A DNA stretch of 64,000 nucleotides, taken from NCBI GenBank assembly GCA_026545765.1, contig CM048840.1:8095765-8159764 (forward strand). The letters are read 5' to 3'. The stretch is from Plantago major. Lineage: Eukaryota > Streptophyta > Magnoliopsida > Lamiales > Plantaginaceae. A model generated the notes under the pieces. That model was not told the origin of the DNA and ran no database searches. It worked only from the letters and a program-made list of their open reading frames with translations. A program made the translations under genes and the position numbers. This document shows, one piece after another, positions 46,615 through 59,742 of the stretch (its first letter is position 1; every line of letters starts with the position of its first letter).

Positions 46615-49600
46615 CTAGAGGTTCTCGTGCCTCTGCACCGTAAGGTACTCCAAACCTTTGACGCGGCTAATGATCTCGGCAAAAGAAGGACGCTTTTGTG
46701 GGTTCCTACAAAAGATGAAAACCCCAAGTCACACTTAATTGACCAAGATAATGGGAACTTTGAACACTCTCATTTCGGCAGGAATAAGTATATAATACTA
46801 AAAAGTAAAATACATGAAACCCTGATGTGTAGCGTTTATATTAATTCTCACAAGAATATTGAAAATTTACTAAGGGCACATGCGAAAGTTGCATCAGATT
46901 GCATGTAACTACTTGCTGTTAACTATTCTGTACTCTGTAACACCCCAAATGATATCACAAGCACTTCCTGTTAGGAGGAATGCGTGATAATTTAATCTTT
47001 TTAGGGGAAAATCAGTGATTGCCATGGATTATTAAATATGTTCCTGTAATGAAGTAATTGGCATTCAGCTTTGAAACACATCCGTTTTTAGAATAAACAG
47101 GCACCAAGAAACATTAGCAATCAGTGTAAACCAAGGATGGGGAAGGAATCAGAACTTTCAAAACTCACCTATTCCAACACTCACTGATAATCTCTGCCAC
47201 AGCTGGATCAACTGAGGGTGGGATGTCAAGGTGCCTGCCTTGCCATCCAACAGCTCCTACCACCTGCATAGAGTTCAGTTCTGTCCATGGAACCCGCAGC
47301 GTTGCCAGCTCCCAGAGTATTACCCCAAAACTATATATGTCAGATCTGGTAATGAATGAAACATGTGAGGGTCATCGGTCAAATATATCATATAGAGTCG
47401 CATTCTATTAAGATTCAAATATATCTGGAGACTCACTTCTCATTGGATTGTTCGTTCCTCAAAACCTCTGGCGCCATCCACTCTGCCTGTGAATTGGAAA
47501 AACATCACCAAAAAAAATTATTAATGGTGTCATTATACGCTATCCTCTTTTGTTTGCTTCACATGCCTACATCTACAGAAGATGCGGACATTGGAAGTGT
47601 ATGCTAGGGTTTGGGTGCTTCTGCACAGTACAGTCTTTACTTTTTCCATCTCATCTTACATGAAAAGGCACCATGTATGCACTTGATTAGATGTAAACAA
47701 TGATGAGAAGGGCTCAACAAAAAAGTAAAGGATTAAGCTGAGAAATGCATGCTGTTCCTTTTCATCTTCTATGAAACATGATACAAACAATCGGACTACA
47801 GATGCATAGAATGTGTGCAATATAAAGATTAAATAGGCCAGGCTATGAGCTACCCAACCCAAAACTCTGAGTTAATGTGCATACCGTTCCGGCAGCTGAC
47901 TTTGAAGATAGAAACGTGTTGTGCTGCAGACGAGACATCCCAAAATCACAAACCTAACATACATCAAATGAAACTTTAGAGAGAAACAAGATTTTTTTTA
48001 AACATAAAAAAATCAAAAAGAACAATTGAATCCAAACCTTAACAACCCAATTTTTGTCAACAAGGAGATTCGGAGTCTTCAAATCTCGGTGAACAATTAT
48101 AGGATTGCTAGTATGCAAGTAATTCATTCCCTTGGCCTGCAAAATATTGACACATGAGCTGATGGTAGAGGAAATAGTAGAAAGTAAAAACATGATAAAA
48201 ATCATTTAGCATACCACATCAAGGGCCATCTTTATCCGCTGCTTCTCATCAATTTGAATATTTGGTCGGTGCAACAGCTTATATAAACTACCCCTGAAAT
48301 AGGAAGGGCTTGTTAAAAATCAGCAAGAAGGGAAACAAAAAATACCACATACTCTGAAATAAATTGCAGTGCAAAAGTTTGATCATAAACATAAAACGCC
48401 TCAGAGATCAATGGAAAAAGTGCAAATTTAATTCTTCTTCCCCTTTCCCCCTCTATTGCACGATATGAATCAACCCACAAAGCAGACAACCCGAATAGAC
48501 TACCAGGACATGCAAGCACCTTGCCAGACCAGGGACAGTGTGGGGTGTTTGAGCACCCAAGCTAGCAAAATATTAAAAAAAAGCCAACAGGTCCAAATAT
48601 TTGTCTATTGGATCACGAGTTGCTTTATGACAGGATATTACTCAACCAGAACAGAATATGCAAGAAAGCCAAATTGACCCTGTAGCAATATAATAAGCAA
48701 AAGAGTAATTCCAAAGTCATAAGATATAAACCTCGGGAGAAACTCTGTCAATATGGACATATTAGGAGGATGCATCACTGCCCCCATGAAAAGAACAACA
48801 TTCGGATGTCTCAACCTCATCATTATTTCAATCTGCACCAAGCAACATGGATATACAGAGTTTGAGTTTAAATTTCCAATTGCACGCAAGTTGAGCTTTT
48901 GAATAGAATGCTTACCTCACATCTGAACTGTGCCAGTGCTGTGCCAGATATATCTTGCTTCATAAACTTTTTCACGGCAACTTCCTGTAATTAAAATACA
49001 TAACTAAAGCTGGAATTCTGAAACTCTAGACCAGAAAATTATGTACAAACTTAGTTTAATTTTGATTAAAAAAAGTTTCATGAAGTCAACTGAGTGCTCA
49101 CATAAACTCAAACCGTGCACAGAAATATGGTTGGATTACAGTAACTCCATATTCATTTCAAACTAAGCACAGGCAGCCTTGCAGAATTTCATTTACGGCA
49201 TACATTATCTAGATAACAGATAATCAAATAAAATGACTCACAGTGCCATTCCATTCTCCATGATAGACCTCACCATATGACCCTGCAAGATATGGAAGAC
49301 ACCATAAGTGTTTTTCAGTTGAGAATGAACCTAAAAATAAGAAAAGTTTCTACTGTGTCAACCACAGTCCTCCAATCACATATGGATATGCATGGCAAAT
49401 GGCAATTTGACTTGTGCACTTTTATCTTTAAAGTTGAGAGTTAAAACTAAAGTTGAGAGTTAAACAACAGTCAATCATGCATCTTCAGATATGCTAAAAT
49501 TGGTTCATCTGATCATAAATGTCTTGGTTAAGAATATTAATGCTAAAAATAAGAAAAGACCAGACTGTGCCACCCCCAGTCTTCCAATGCAATATGGAAA

Positions 49601-51625
49601 AGTATGGCAATTTGATCGATGCACCTTTATGTTTAAAGTTAAAAGTTAAAAGTTAAAACTTATTCATCAAAAAGTAAATATCTGCAGAATTAATGAAGTA
49701 CACTCAAATTTCCTGAAAACGAAATTCTAACTGAGCTAAGTGACGCATGCATCTTAAGTTAAGTTGAATACGGTATGTATAACCTTAAACGGTTTTCATA
49801 ATTCAAAACTAATTAAGTAATTAATAGATACTGAGAAGCTTCCTGACATAGTTATTAAGAAACACATGTTTGCCAATACAGGCATCCTGAGCCAAGAACA
49901 AAATTATGGATATTAGGATTCTCAGCTAAATCTTTAGCCATACAGTTGAAACTTGCAACGATTTTTCAACCAACAAAGAGGATAGCAATTCAAATACTTT
50001 ACCTATACCAATGCGTTCGCCAATATGAAGATCTTCCCATAAAATTTCAGCAATTCCATTGATGGCATGATCCATTTGTGAATTGTGGATATTACTAGTA
50101 TCAAACTGACTACTGCAAACTATTTCCATGGCTTCATTACTGGAAAAGCCAACTTGTTCTCTGAGAAAAGCAATATCATTAATTGGGTTCATGCCATCAT
50201 CTCTGAATTCGGCATGATCCTGTTTGCTCGAGGTATTGACATGTAATTTATGTCCTGCCATGTCCATTATAAGCTGGTTTTCTCCCAATCCTCCAGCTGA
50301 ATGTTTTCTCGTGCTGGTCAAGAGAATATGGTTTGACAGCATTCCAGTGGGGCATAATTCTGTACTTGACCCACTCAGTTCGACAGTTCCCTCAGCATAA
50401 GGTCGAGATGATCTAATTCCAGCTCCTAGGTGAGATGTTGATGAGGTCCTTCCATCTAAATTAAAACTTTGATGATGACTACTCGGTACCTCGGAAGGAA
50501 TGAGAGTGCCTGGAGCACCCATTAGATCAATGATATACTCGCTGCACATAAATAAACCATGTTAAGTTGTTAGTGATGTAAATCAAGAAGAAATTTTATT
50601 AACATTCAGATTATTCTATAGTTTGTACAAAACTCTTATTTAGTTGTTAGGATTAGATTATTCTATAGTTTGTACAAAACTCTTATTTAGTCATTTATAT
50701 TTTCAACTAACAGGATTCAAGATTCCATTAAGTTCCATCAAGATCATGTTCCTAGCTTGGACTAGCATTGATCAGACACATCTAATTACTATTATTGACA
50801 TTGAGCATTGAATTAGAAATTTTTATCTCCATCATTTTTTGTTGTCCTTCAATTTTCCTCTCATCTCTATCCTGTTTCGAATTAGTTAATGATTATATAA
50901 TGTTGTTTTCACTAATAAAAAATGCAGTTGACATCTTAGTTCTTAACCAATATTTCACTTTAAATCACATCTTATTCAGTATACCAGAACAGTTCAGTTA
51001 CCTGAAAAATATTAAGCTAGCACAAAGGACTTTTTTGCATTACAAAAGGTTAAAACGGCGGGCATAAACTACGAAGAAAACAGTTCCAAGATTAAGGACT
51101 GCTATTTTAACTCATCCTGAAAAACTTAACGTGAGTACCTAGTTTTTAAACATTGGACGTGTGGAGTCCCTTAACGAATGTCCAACAAAAGATAATTCAT
51201 ATTATTTGCTACTTGAGTTGACATAATCAGACGAGTAGAATAAGAAAGAACAAGAATAATATCATGAAATGAAGACCAATATATGTAATCAAAAATTTAA
51301 AAATAAAAAGAAAATAAGATGTAACAGCAGCACAGTAAAAAACCTGCCTTCCACTATCCAGTTTAATCAAGTTCACAGCTCCTTCATCGGTGCCAGTGTA
51401 ATAGCTACCTTTGACTAGCTTGCATGGAAGGCCAATTCTGTCAGCGAGTACCTAGAAAGAAAATTTGGTTATTAAGCAACTACATTGATATATTTCACCC
51501 TTGAGAGCAATGTAATTGATAACCTAGACTGGAACAATAAACTGATTTTTCATTTGTCTCCAATCACAAATCTAATGCATCATAAAGAAGATCTGAACAT
51601 GTTGTACCAAAACAAAAAGGCCCAA

Positions 51626-51656
<31 letters not shown>

Positions 51657-54600
51657 ACACAAAAAGAAAAAAAAGAAAAACTCAAGTTCCCAACCCAAAC
51701 GGCCCACCCATCTACCCACTGTTACGTGTCACCAGAGACTGACAAACTGTACCCATGGCACCCAGTAAGACTACACTAACATGTACCTTACTGCACCGCA
51801 CCACATTGGAAGTTTGCTAGACACCTTAAGAGAGAAACTGAAGTTTGCTCATGATCAAAGCAAGAAAATTAATAATTGTTGTAGACTTATTTTCCTAACT
51901 CTGGAACGATAATTGTATGCAGACTAGTTTAACCGAAAAGACAGCGGAGAAGCCCTTCCAACCTTAAAAAGCAAGGCCCTTTGTCGCGAATGACCAACAT
52001 CAAGAGAACCAAGAGGGAGCATTATTGTATTTGAATATAATCGTAACTCATGGTTCCTTATCCTCCACCTCCGAATCATTTCTTCAACATCAGTGACAGG
52101 ACCTCCCATTCTTTGAACAATAAGGTCCGCAAGTTTTTGAACTAGGATACTCGTATTTCGGCTCCTATCCAATGCACGGTATTCAGTGGACATAAGGTAC
52201 ACACTTTCCTCAAGATGCCGAAGTTCAACATCAACTACACGGTCTATGACAACAACCTCATAACCCGCATCACCTGAAACAGGAATGGCTTCAAGATCTA
52301 CAAGCGACGGCATTTTTGATTGGACCACCAGATTTGAATCAACTCCACAGACATCATAGAATCCATCCACTATTTTCTCATCATAGTTTACGACATCGTT
52401 GTTCTGCATTAACATATACGAAATACATCAGGTACAAACCAATTTCCATCAGAAAACAGGCAATTAACAAAGTGATCATTTCCTTTCTTGTTCAGTTTCT
52501 TAATTTGGGAAGAGAATCCGTGTGCATGTAGATTGCAGATGGTGGGAAGGGAAACATATCCTAAGGCATTATCATAGAAAGAAAAAATAAAAGGAACAGG
52601 AAGTCCTTAGTTCTTGCATCACTGACTGACCCAGTTAATATTCATGAAGCTACCATACTCCCCCATAATTTATTCAAAATTAAGTGAATAACCAGTAAAA
52701 AATTAATAACAGTATAATTGAGATGCGCATTTAACCAATGTTACAAATATAACAGTATCCATTGAAAAATTTGCCATTTAACTAGTAGAAATTAGATGAG
52801 GTTGTTAATACGATTTATTACTGTATAAAGATATTCTGGTATCCTGGAAACAGGAAACAAGTGTTCGAGCGAAAAGGCCGGTGTCCAACACTAACATAAA
52901 TATTGCAGAACATTTTTTTCCAGACCAATAACCAAATCCTATACGCATATTTAGAGCTGACGATGTGCAGGCCGTTAGGATTAACTTAAGCTTAAATAGT
53001 TCCTGAGACTTCAGATATCCAAGTGACGTATGTCAATCAGGTTCTTGTATTGGTTATCCGACCAAAAGAATTCCAGTTCATATTTTTAATTGTTAAGGAT
53101 TGATTTTGTTACATTCTCTAGCATGTAGAGTGCCCCATTATAAACTTCCCATTTACGGGTTGCCCAAAAAATAATTCCTATTGCAAAAAATTTAAGTATT
53201 TGTGACCCCAACAAACATAAATTGCCACTTTTATTCGGTATTCTCGTAAAGTGATGTGCACCAACAATTTCTGTTTTTATTTATTTATTTTGAAAAACTA
53301 TATATAAGTGGGAAGTTTATAATGGGAAGGAGGGGGTGCGCTTTTTGCGTTCCGTTATGAGCATTAAATGCATGTCAACGTACGTAATGCCAATAAAATG
53401 ATGTTATTAACGCGTACTCCTGCTGTGTAAATTAAGGTTGTCTTTCCTTGCGTTGCACAGTCTCACCATAGTATACATGTCTGATAAAACTACAAAAGAA
53501 TCATACCCACCGCTTGCACCAGAAAGGAACAAAACCAAAATGACACGTAGCCATCAGCTCCTTGAGGAAACATGGATTATAATCACCATGCAGATGGCAA
53601 AAAAGAAAAAAGATAAAAAATAATAAAGAGAAGAAAAAGGCAGACAAATAGTGGTATGTGTAATTAACCCAGTTTTACAGGGAAAACCAGCATGTAACCA
53701 ACAGCTCGTAAAGGACACATGGACATTACAATCAACAGGCAAGCGGCAAAAAGTGGCCAGATTGATAGCATGCATGGTAATCAGTAACGGAAGAAAGTGC
53801 AACATAACCATCAGCTCCACAAGAAGCATGAATTACAATCAATATGCAAGCGACAAAAAAAGGTAGCTACATTGATTGCAATGTGGTTAACCAAGTTCTA
53901 CAAGCAAGACATGCAACCATTAGGTCCTCAAAAACACATGGATTACAATCAGCATACAAGCGGTAAAAAAGTAGACATGCTGGTTGCAACTTGTTAACTA
54001 AGTTTTACAACTGCACTATGTAGCAATTAGCTCCTCAAGGACAGATGGATTATAATCAACATGCATGCAGCCAAAAAGTAGCCACATTGATGATATACGT
54101 GGTTGGCTAAGTACTACAGGCAAGAACCGTGACTATCAACTCCTCAAGGACACATGGATTAAAATCACTGCAAACGGCAAAAAAAGTAGCCACATTGACA
54201 GTACACTTGTTTACCAAGTTTTACATGCACACCACACAAAAGAACAAATGGGTTACAATAAGCATGCAAGCGGCAAAAAAGTAGCCATTAATATACGTGG
54301 TCACCAAGTTTTAGTTACAGCCACGAGACATAAAGGACACATGGAGTACAATAAGCATGCAAGCGGCAAAAAGTTGGCCATTATTATATGTGTTTAACCA
54401 AGTTTTACCAGCACGACACGTTAAGGACAGATGGGTTGCAATAACCATGCAAGCGGCAAAAAGGTAGTCATCAGTATACGTGGCTAACCAAGCTTTACAG
54501 GAATGACACGTAAAGGACAAATGGACTACGATAAGCATGCAAGCGGCAAAAAAGTAGCAATTATTATGTGGTAACCAAGCTTTACAAGCACGACACGTAA

Positions 54601-55895
54601 AGGACACATGGATTGCAATAACCATGCAAGCGGCAAAAAAGTAGCAATTATTATACGTGGCAACCAAGTTTTACAAGAACGACACGTAAAGGACACATGG
54701 ATTGCAATAACCATGCAAGCGGCAAAAAAGTAGCAATTATTATACGTGGCAACCAAGTTTTACAAGCACGACACGCAAAGGACACATGGATTGCAATAAC
54801 CATGCAAGCGGCAAAAAAGTAGCTACATTCATGTCATCTGTGTTTAACCACATTAAATGGGAAAAAAAGGAACACGCATAATGAATGAGCCCCTGCAAAC
54901 ACATTGATTGCAATAGACATGCAAACAGAACAATATAGCCACACTAATAGTTTATACTGTAAATCAAGTTTTATGGAACATCCTACTACTTATCTAAGGA
55001 TCCTTGTTCCCCATTCAATGTCAGCATGCCTACATTATCCAAAAGAAAAACAATATCTGTGGAGGCTAATTGAGTATAGTGTGTTCTCACATGACAGATA
55101 GTTGATTCAATCTGTATCTCCACTGCATATATTTAGCACACTAATACTACGGCTGTATTAAGTATTAAATGCAATCTTTTCCCCCTCTACTGCCTATATG
55201 TAGAAAATTAACTATAGCTAAATCATTCCTAAGCGTCGATGGAAAAATAACTAATATGCAATCAAGGAAGTAAATGCCAGCTTAACATAATTTCCTTGGC
55301 ACCAAATTAAGTCACCAAGAACTAAAACTAAGTGCCAGTTTTAACACCATTACCTTTTGCTAAAAGCTACAGACTCCAGAAATCACAATCAGATAACCAA
55401 AATAAAACTCATGAGCAATTAGAACAATAGCAACCGACACAATGAGCCCAAAAAGAAAAAAGAAAAAAGCATTCTAATAATCTAGGCAGGTAAATTGACA
55501 AAACACAAAAAACGACAGAAACTGAAACAAGCCATCTCAATTACCCAGTATCTGAGCGACAACGAATTAGGCAAAGCCTGAGAAGGCGAACACCCCAAGC
55601 TAATCTGCTTGGCAGCATCGATTTGAGCGATTTCGGAGTCAACGGAGCTCTGTCCCTGATCGGAAACACTAATAGCCAAGGCCAATTGCATTTGAAACTC
55701 CTCCTCGAAGAAATTGAAATTGTTGTTGCAGGTGGTGGCGTCGGTGTCGGAAGAAGGCGTGGTTTGGGGCAAATCGGAGGAGGGAGAAGTGGAGGAGGAG
55801 GAGGGAAGAGTAGGCGAGGGATCGGTGGGAGGACGGCCGTGGTGGTGGTGATCGCCGATGTGGAGCTTCCGGAGCAAGTGCTTCATCTTGGACAT
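46615..55895 (-). CDS. Raf-like MAPKKK, EDR1/CTR1 group
   Basis: Ser/Thr protein kinase of the plant Raf-like group, with members in defence, ethylene, sugar and stress signalling. Thirteen exons close in phase to 736 aa: 55545-55895, 51963-52403, 51348-51451, 50003-50541, 49242-49282, 48916-48984, 48732-48832, 48215-48293, 48038-48136, 47885-47953, 47437-47486, 47169-47345, 46615-46705. The N-terminus [14 protein letters not shown] and [20 protein letters not shown] is typical. The EDR1-type regulatory domain follows ([43 protein letters not shown]). The kinase domain (about residues 470-730) has the P-loop [14 protein letters not shown], the ATP Lys in [37 protein letters not shown] and [13 protein letters not shown]. 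All catalytic residues are present. Intron 3 needs a GC donor. Intron 1 holds a minisatellite. Which Arabidopsis member is orthologous is not decidable here. Confidence 0.93.
51626..51662. repeat. C-run and (CA)n microsatellite in kinase intron 2
   Basis: Seventeen C followed by about ten CA repeats. Confidence 0.95.
53550..54950. repeat. ~90-bp minisatellite in the first intron of the kinase gene
   Basis: About 14 copies of a unit containing 'AAGGACACATGGATTGCAAT', 'AACCATGCAAGCGGCAAAAA', 'GTAGCAATTATTATACGTGG' and 'CAACCAAGTTTTACAAGCAC'. The core 'CATGCAAGCGGCAAAAA' recurs at about 87-100-bp steps between 54254 and 54820. Copies left of 54200 and the last one near 54890 are more diverged, so the array seems to have expanded on its right side. 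Minus-strand frames through it (repeats of [15 protein letters not shown]) come from the near-multiple-of-3 period and are not genes. Confidence 0.92.
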
Positions 55896-56260
55896 GGTCT
55901 GAGACTCTCATCCGATCGGGAAATGATCGGAGAAGGCGAATTGGGAGTGAGGATTTGGGTGATTAGGGTTTTTGGATAATTGATGATGATTTCAGAGGTG
56001 AAATGAAAGTGGGTGGAGAGAAGAAGAAGAAGAAGAAGAATAATAATGATAATAATGGAGGAAATTTTGTTTTTGTGTTTTTTTTTGGGGGTTTTAATTT
56101 ATGAGGAAGAAGAAGAGAAGAAGAAAAGAGTGAAAGAGAGTCTTCATCTTCAAGCTATAGATAGTATGGATGGAAATCAGGAAATGTAATGTACAGACTC
56201 CTACTACTATCACAGTGTGTGGAGAGTTTTATATATATAATATAATATATTATTTTATTT
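55896..56260 (-). promoter_or_regulatory. 5' UTR and probable core promoter of the kinase gene
   Basis: Upstream of the ATG the minus strand is rich in CTT/TTC triplets (56018-56042 and 56105-56130), as in many plant leaders. A TATA-like 'ATATATTATATTATATATAT' lies at about 56231-56251, roughly 340 bp before the start codon. Inference from composition. Confidence 0.45.
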
Positions 56261-57204
56261 TATTCCTCCTATTTATATTACTAGTATTGATTGAATTGGA
56301 GTAGTAATTAAATTAAATTAAATTAAATTAAATGTAAATGCGTGTTCCCTCCAATTGACACCGATTAACTATTCCTGGGCCCCTTTGAATAAAACTGGGC
56401 CACTCTGTAACTATCCTGGAATTGATGTTGGTGGTTTGGTGCACCTCTTATTTTTATGGTTTTAATTAATTTTATAAAGGGTGAAATGCTCGAAAGTTTC
56501 TACGTACATTCTCCAATGATGTTAAAGTGCGTAAATAGTATACAAGCATTATCTGATGAACAATTCTGGAGTAACTGCATTGGCCTATAAAGAAACGATG
56601 TTACAAGTTACAATTGTATTCGAGCTAAACCACCTATAAGGGTGGATAGTTTGTTAGAATGGGGCGTGACAACCATTTTCACCATTCAAGAGTGATAATT
56701 GTAACGGTTCAAAGTTTATAGGATTTAGAAGCAGATATCATATAAATAAAGTGCAATTTCAGGAATTCATGTATAAAAACTCCAGAGTTGTTGTCTACTT
56801 TAGAGCAATCTTAAAACAGATGACCACTGAGAAGTTTTAAGGTGGGCACATTTTGTATAATCGGGACGGGGCATTACTGTTTGTGTCAGATATTGATTTA
56901 CGCTTTTAATATCTTCATATCACGTAGGACTAGACGCGCTATATTTTAGTTGAGGCTTCGAATCTTTACCTCACCTCTTGTGTATTATACTATTAGATTA
57001 AAATCATGGAAACCAAAATAAATCACACTCAATGTGACAAGTTTAAAATGTGAGGAGCATGGTTTAAACCTCTCTAAAATGGGAGGAAAATATTAAAATG
57101 TCTTGGTTTATTAGCCAACTGATATGAAATGAACATTTAATTTGAAACTGTTTCGAACACTTTATCCTTTCCTTGTAAATACTATATCATCTTTATTTTT
57201 GAAC
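56261..57204. other. intergenic upstream of the kinase gene
   Basis: No gene seen. An (AAATT)n microsatellite occupies about 56308-56335. Confidence 0.5.
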
Positions 57205-57815
57205 ACAGAGTCTCATGGGAGACGGTCTCTATATATGACTTATTTAGAGACGGCCTATATTATCAATAAAACCATTTATGTTATTAATCAAAACGTTATG
57301 TTGTTAACGAAATAAGTCTTGTTGTAATATGAAAAAATACCAATGTTAAGAACATAGCTGACTGTTTCGTATAGAGTTAAAAAATTGAGTTAAGTAAAAA
57401 TTTTAGTTGATCAATAATAATTGAGTTAAAAGTGAATTATAAAAAATGGTGTTTAAGATAGAGGTAAAAATTTATAGGGTTTATAAGGTTGTTATATAGA
57501 GTGTGTAAGAATAAGAATAAAGTGATGTGTTTGATACTTTTTAAATTATTTGATTGGTTTAAAGTTGTTAGTTTGATTGGAAAAGTGAAGATAAATTGAA
57601 AGTAGGGTATAAATAGAATGATTATTGTTCAGTCGTAAAAAGTTGATTTGAAATTTTGACTGTAGCAGATACAAAACAAATATCAAAAAATATTTTAACA
57701 GATGAATAATCTGTTGTAGATGAATGCCAAACATCGGGTAGGTGTTTTGATTAATAACATTAATAATTTTATTGACAATATAGGTCCGTCTCTAGATAAA
57801 TTATTTAAATACAGT
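57205..57815. mobile_element. second copy of the 29518 MITE family, split by an insertion
   Basis: The left part (57205-57355) and right part (57742-57815) match 29520-29640 and 29660-29750 in order and orientation. Shared words are 'AGTCTCAT.AGAGACGGTCT', 'GTCTTGTTGTAATATGAAAA', 'AATACCAATGTT' and 'GTGTTTTGATTAATAACAT'. The ends are more decayed than in the first copy, and no clear target duplication remains. Confidence 0.72.
57356..57741. mobile_element. ~385-bp insertion nested in the MITE copy
   Basis: Sequence absent from the 29518 copy. Its ends are loosely inverted ('GACTGTTTCGTAT' at the left, 'GATGTTTGGCATT' read inward from the right), with further inverted words 'TTAGTTTGATTGG' and 'TAAAAAGTTGATTTGAAATT' inside. 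It is probably another small DNA transposon. Boundaries are good to a few bases only. Confidence 0.5.
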
Positions 57816-57849
57816 TTCCTAATATACTTATGCTCTTTTCTCTTCTTCT

Positions 57850-58417
57850 GAAAACCTTAATCGAATGGAAGTGAGTGTTTGCAGCTTCAGTTTGGGAAAT
57901 CTGGAAGGGACGCAACTCGGGGGTGTTTCGTCGGGAGAAAGAGCCGGTGAGTGCTAAACTCCTGCGTATTAAACAAATGGGTTTGAGCTTCATACTTATT
58001 ATATGCCCAAGAAAACTGTCTGTTGCAAATCAAAGATGGGAGAAGCCTAATTTGGGTTGGGTCAAACTGAATGTGGATGGAAGCTTACTCACCTCCGCGA
58101 ATCAAGCCGGTGCTGGAGGAGTCTTGCGAGATGACCATGGGGAGTGGATTTGGGGCTTTGCCTCACGGATTCCGGCCGCATCTGCTACAGCGATTGAACT
58201 CAAAGATCTGCATCTGGATCTTGAATATTCTTGGGAAAGGAGGTACCCGAAAATAGCAGTGGAGATGGACTCACTTGAAGCTGTGAAGCTTATTTTGGAA
58301 GATCAAGCTCTGCCGCCTGCTCCAGATCTTCAAGTTATGGTGTCTGAGTGCAAGAAATTTCTACATCTACCTTGGGAAATTACTCTTAAATGGTCTAATA
58401 GAAGGACTAATTTAGGA
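57850..58417 (+). pseudogene. RNase H domain fragment of a LINE-type retroelement
   Basis: Reads AASVWEIWKGRNSGVFRREK, then WVKLNVDGSLLTSANQAGAG, GVLRDDHGEWIWGFA and VEMDSLEAVKLI. This matches the RNase H-like domain at the end of plant LINE polyproteins (also found in host-like RVT_3 proteins): the 'WeIWk.RN' run-in, the first catalytic Asp in NVDGS, and the 'E.DS..a' motif. The frame is open from 57875 but is cut at 58417 by a MITE, after KWSNRRTN, just short of the final 'eaN..AD.LA' motif. No RT precedes it. It is a fragment, not a gene. Confidence 0.75.
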
Positions 58418-58689
58418 CTACCTCCGTTCCAATAAGAGCTTCATAGCTTCTTACTTTCTCTATTATTAAGGAAAATTAATAAAATATTAATTTGTGTGGG
58501 ATATTATGTTTGTAAAGTTGTAAGTGGGTGATAAAGTAAAAGAGATTGAATAAAATGTTGATAAGTAGGAAAGATATATAATAAAGAATTAGTTAGTGGG
58601 ATAAAAACTTTTCATTTATGAGTTAGGAAGTTTCTAACGAAACGCCACAAAAGGAAAGTTATGAAGTTATTAATGGAACGGAGGGAGTA
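58418..58689. mobile_element. Stowaway/mariner-like MITE
   Basis: Ends CTACCTCCGTTCCAATAA at the left and, read inward from the right, CTCCCTCCGTTCCATTAATA, continuing as inverted 'CTTCATAGC / CTTCATAAC'. The CTCCCTCCGTYCC start and a TA at the right end are typical of Stowaway MITEs. 272 bp, inserted in the LINE RNase H fragment. Confidence 0.85.
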
Positions 58690-59742
58690 GCAGATAAATT
58701 TAGCTAAGATAGCTTGATGTGAGATGTACATAACTGCCTTTTGGGACATACCCCGATTCAAGTTGTACCGTTTTTCGATTTTGATATAGTCTAAGGACCG
58801 ATAGTATTTCTTTACAAAAAAAAAAAAAAAAATCATTAATTTCGATTCGATTCGTTTCTTGAATTCGTTTTATCTACAATTCGATTCCTTTCGATTCTGT
58901 TGATCGATTCAGACGGAGATAATTTTTTAAACGTTCTGGATCTGGATCATGGAAGCAAAATTACGAAAAGTATTTTGTTTTCATGACCAAACTTGCTGCT
59001 CAAGATGATTTACGAAACAGTTTTTTTTTTTTTTTGGTAACTTTCTTTTGTTCGTTGGTGTGTCATTATTTGCTGCTCCTAAACAGATCTTCACAAACAG
59101 ATACTAATTGGCAAAGGATCCTTGCTAGTTGCTGTTCAGAAATCTATGGCAATTCCTGAGTCCAGAGGGAACAGTGACAGACCCTGATAGTGATGGGAGA
59201 TGTCATAAACTCAATTACAATGCCGGTACATCTTCACAGAGCTAGCTGTTGGTGTTGGTCCGGTTGCTCGATATGCATACGTTCAAACAGCTGTGCGGTC
59301 GAGGGTGTTTTTACCTCGTTAGCAGAAGAAGATCAGCCACTAAGTTCGCAATGGAGTGTGACTTCGCTAATAGCTGGAACAAGGTGTAAGTTTTCCTAAT
59401 GTTAAGAATTCAAGTCCATCCTGATCAAAGCTTCCTATCTGCCATTTTAATTAGTCTAATATAAAGATTCCCCTTTTCATTCTGCTAAGTAGACTATCCA
59501 CCCCTCGTAATACACTCATATTTACAACTTCCGGCAGAAAAGAAAGAAATAAGGTTGCAATAATAAGTAATTACAACATGAGAGAAGTTGCAATCAGCAA
59601 CAATTGTTATTACTGATCTTCAACGATCTAAGTAGATGAAAGTATGAAGTATCTATAATTAAGTACAATGGAAGGAACATTAACTTATTTACAACAAGAA
59701 GATGAAATGGATGTAACACATGTGAAGTGACCTTGCATAATC
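58690..59742. other. intergenic and 3' UTR of the glycine decarboxylase gene
   Basis: A-run of 17 at about 58815 and T-run at 59022. 'GATTCGATTCG' words at 58842-58910. No gene is seen. The last few hundred bases must include the 3' UTR of the downstream minus-strand gene. Confidence 0.5.

Noticed and set aside
51626..51742. Pro/His-rich peptide in kinase intron 2
   Set aside because: Generated by the C-run and CA microsatellite.
54311..54756. Cys-rich repeat protein frame on the minus strand
   Set aside because: It arises from the minisatellite period being close to a multiple of 3, and has no start context or conservation.
53550..54950. regularly spaced repeats resembling a CRISPR array
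   Set aside because: Whole ~90-bp units repeat with no constant repeat/variable spacer pattern, in a plant intron; it is a minisatellite.
55623..55979. 118-codon Gly-rich plus-strand frame
   Set aside because: Antisense to exon 1 of the kinase gene, produced by the Pro/Ser/His-rich coding strand.
57356..57741. possible intron or gene in the nested insertion
   Set aside because: No coding frame; absence from the sister MITE copy explains it better as an insertion.
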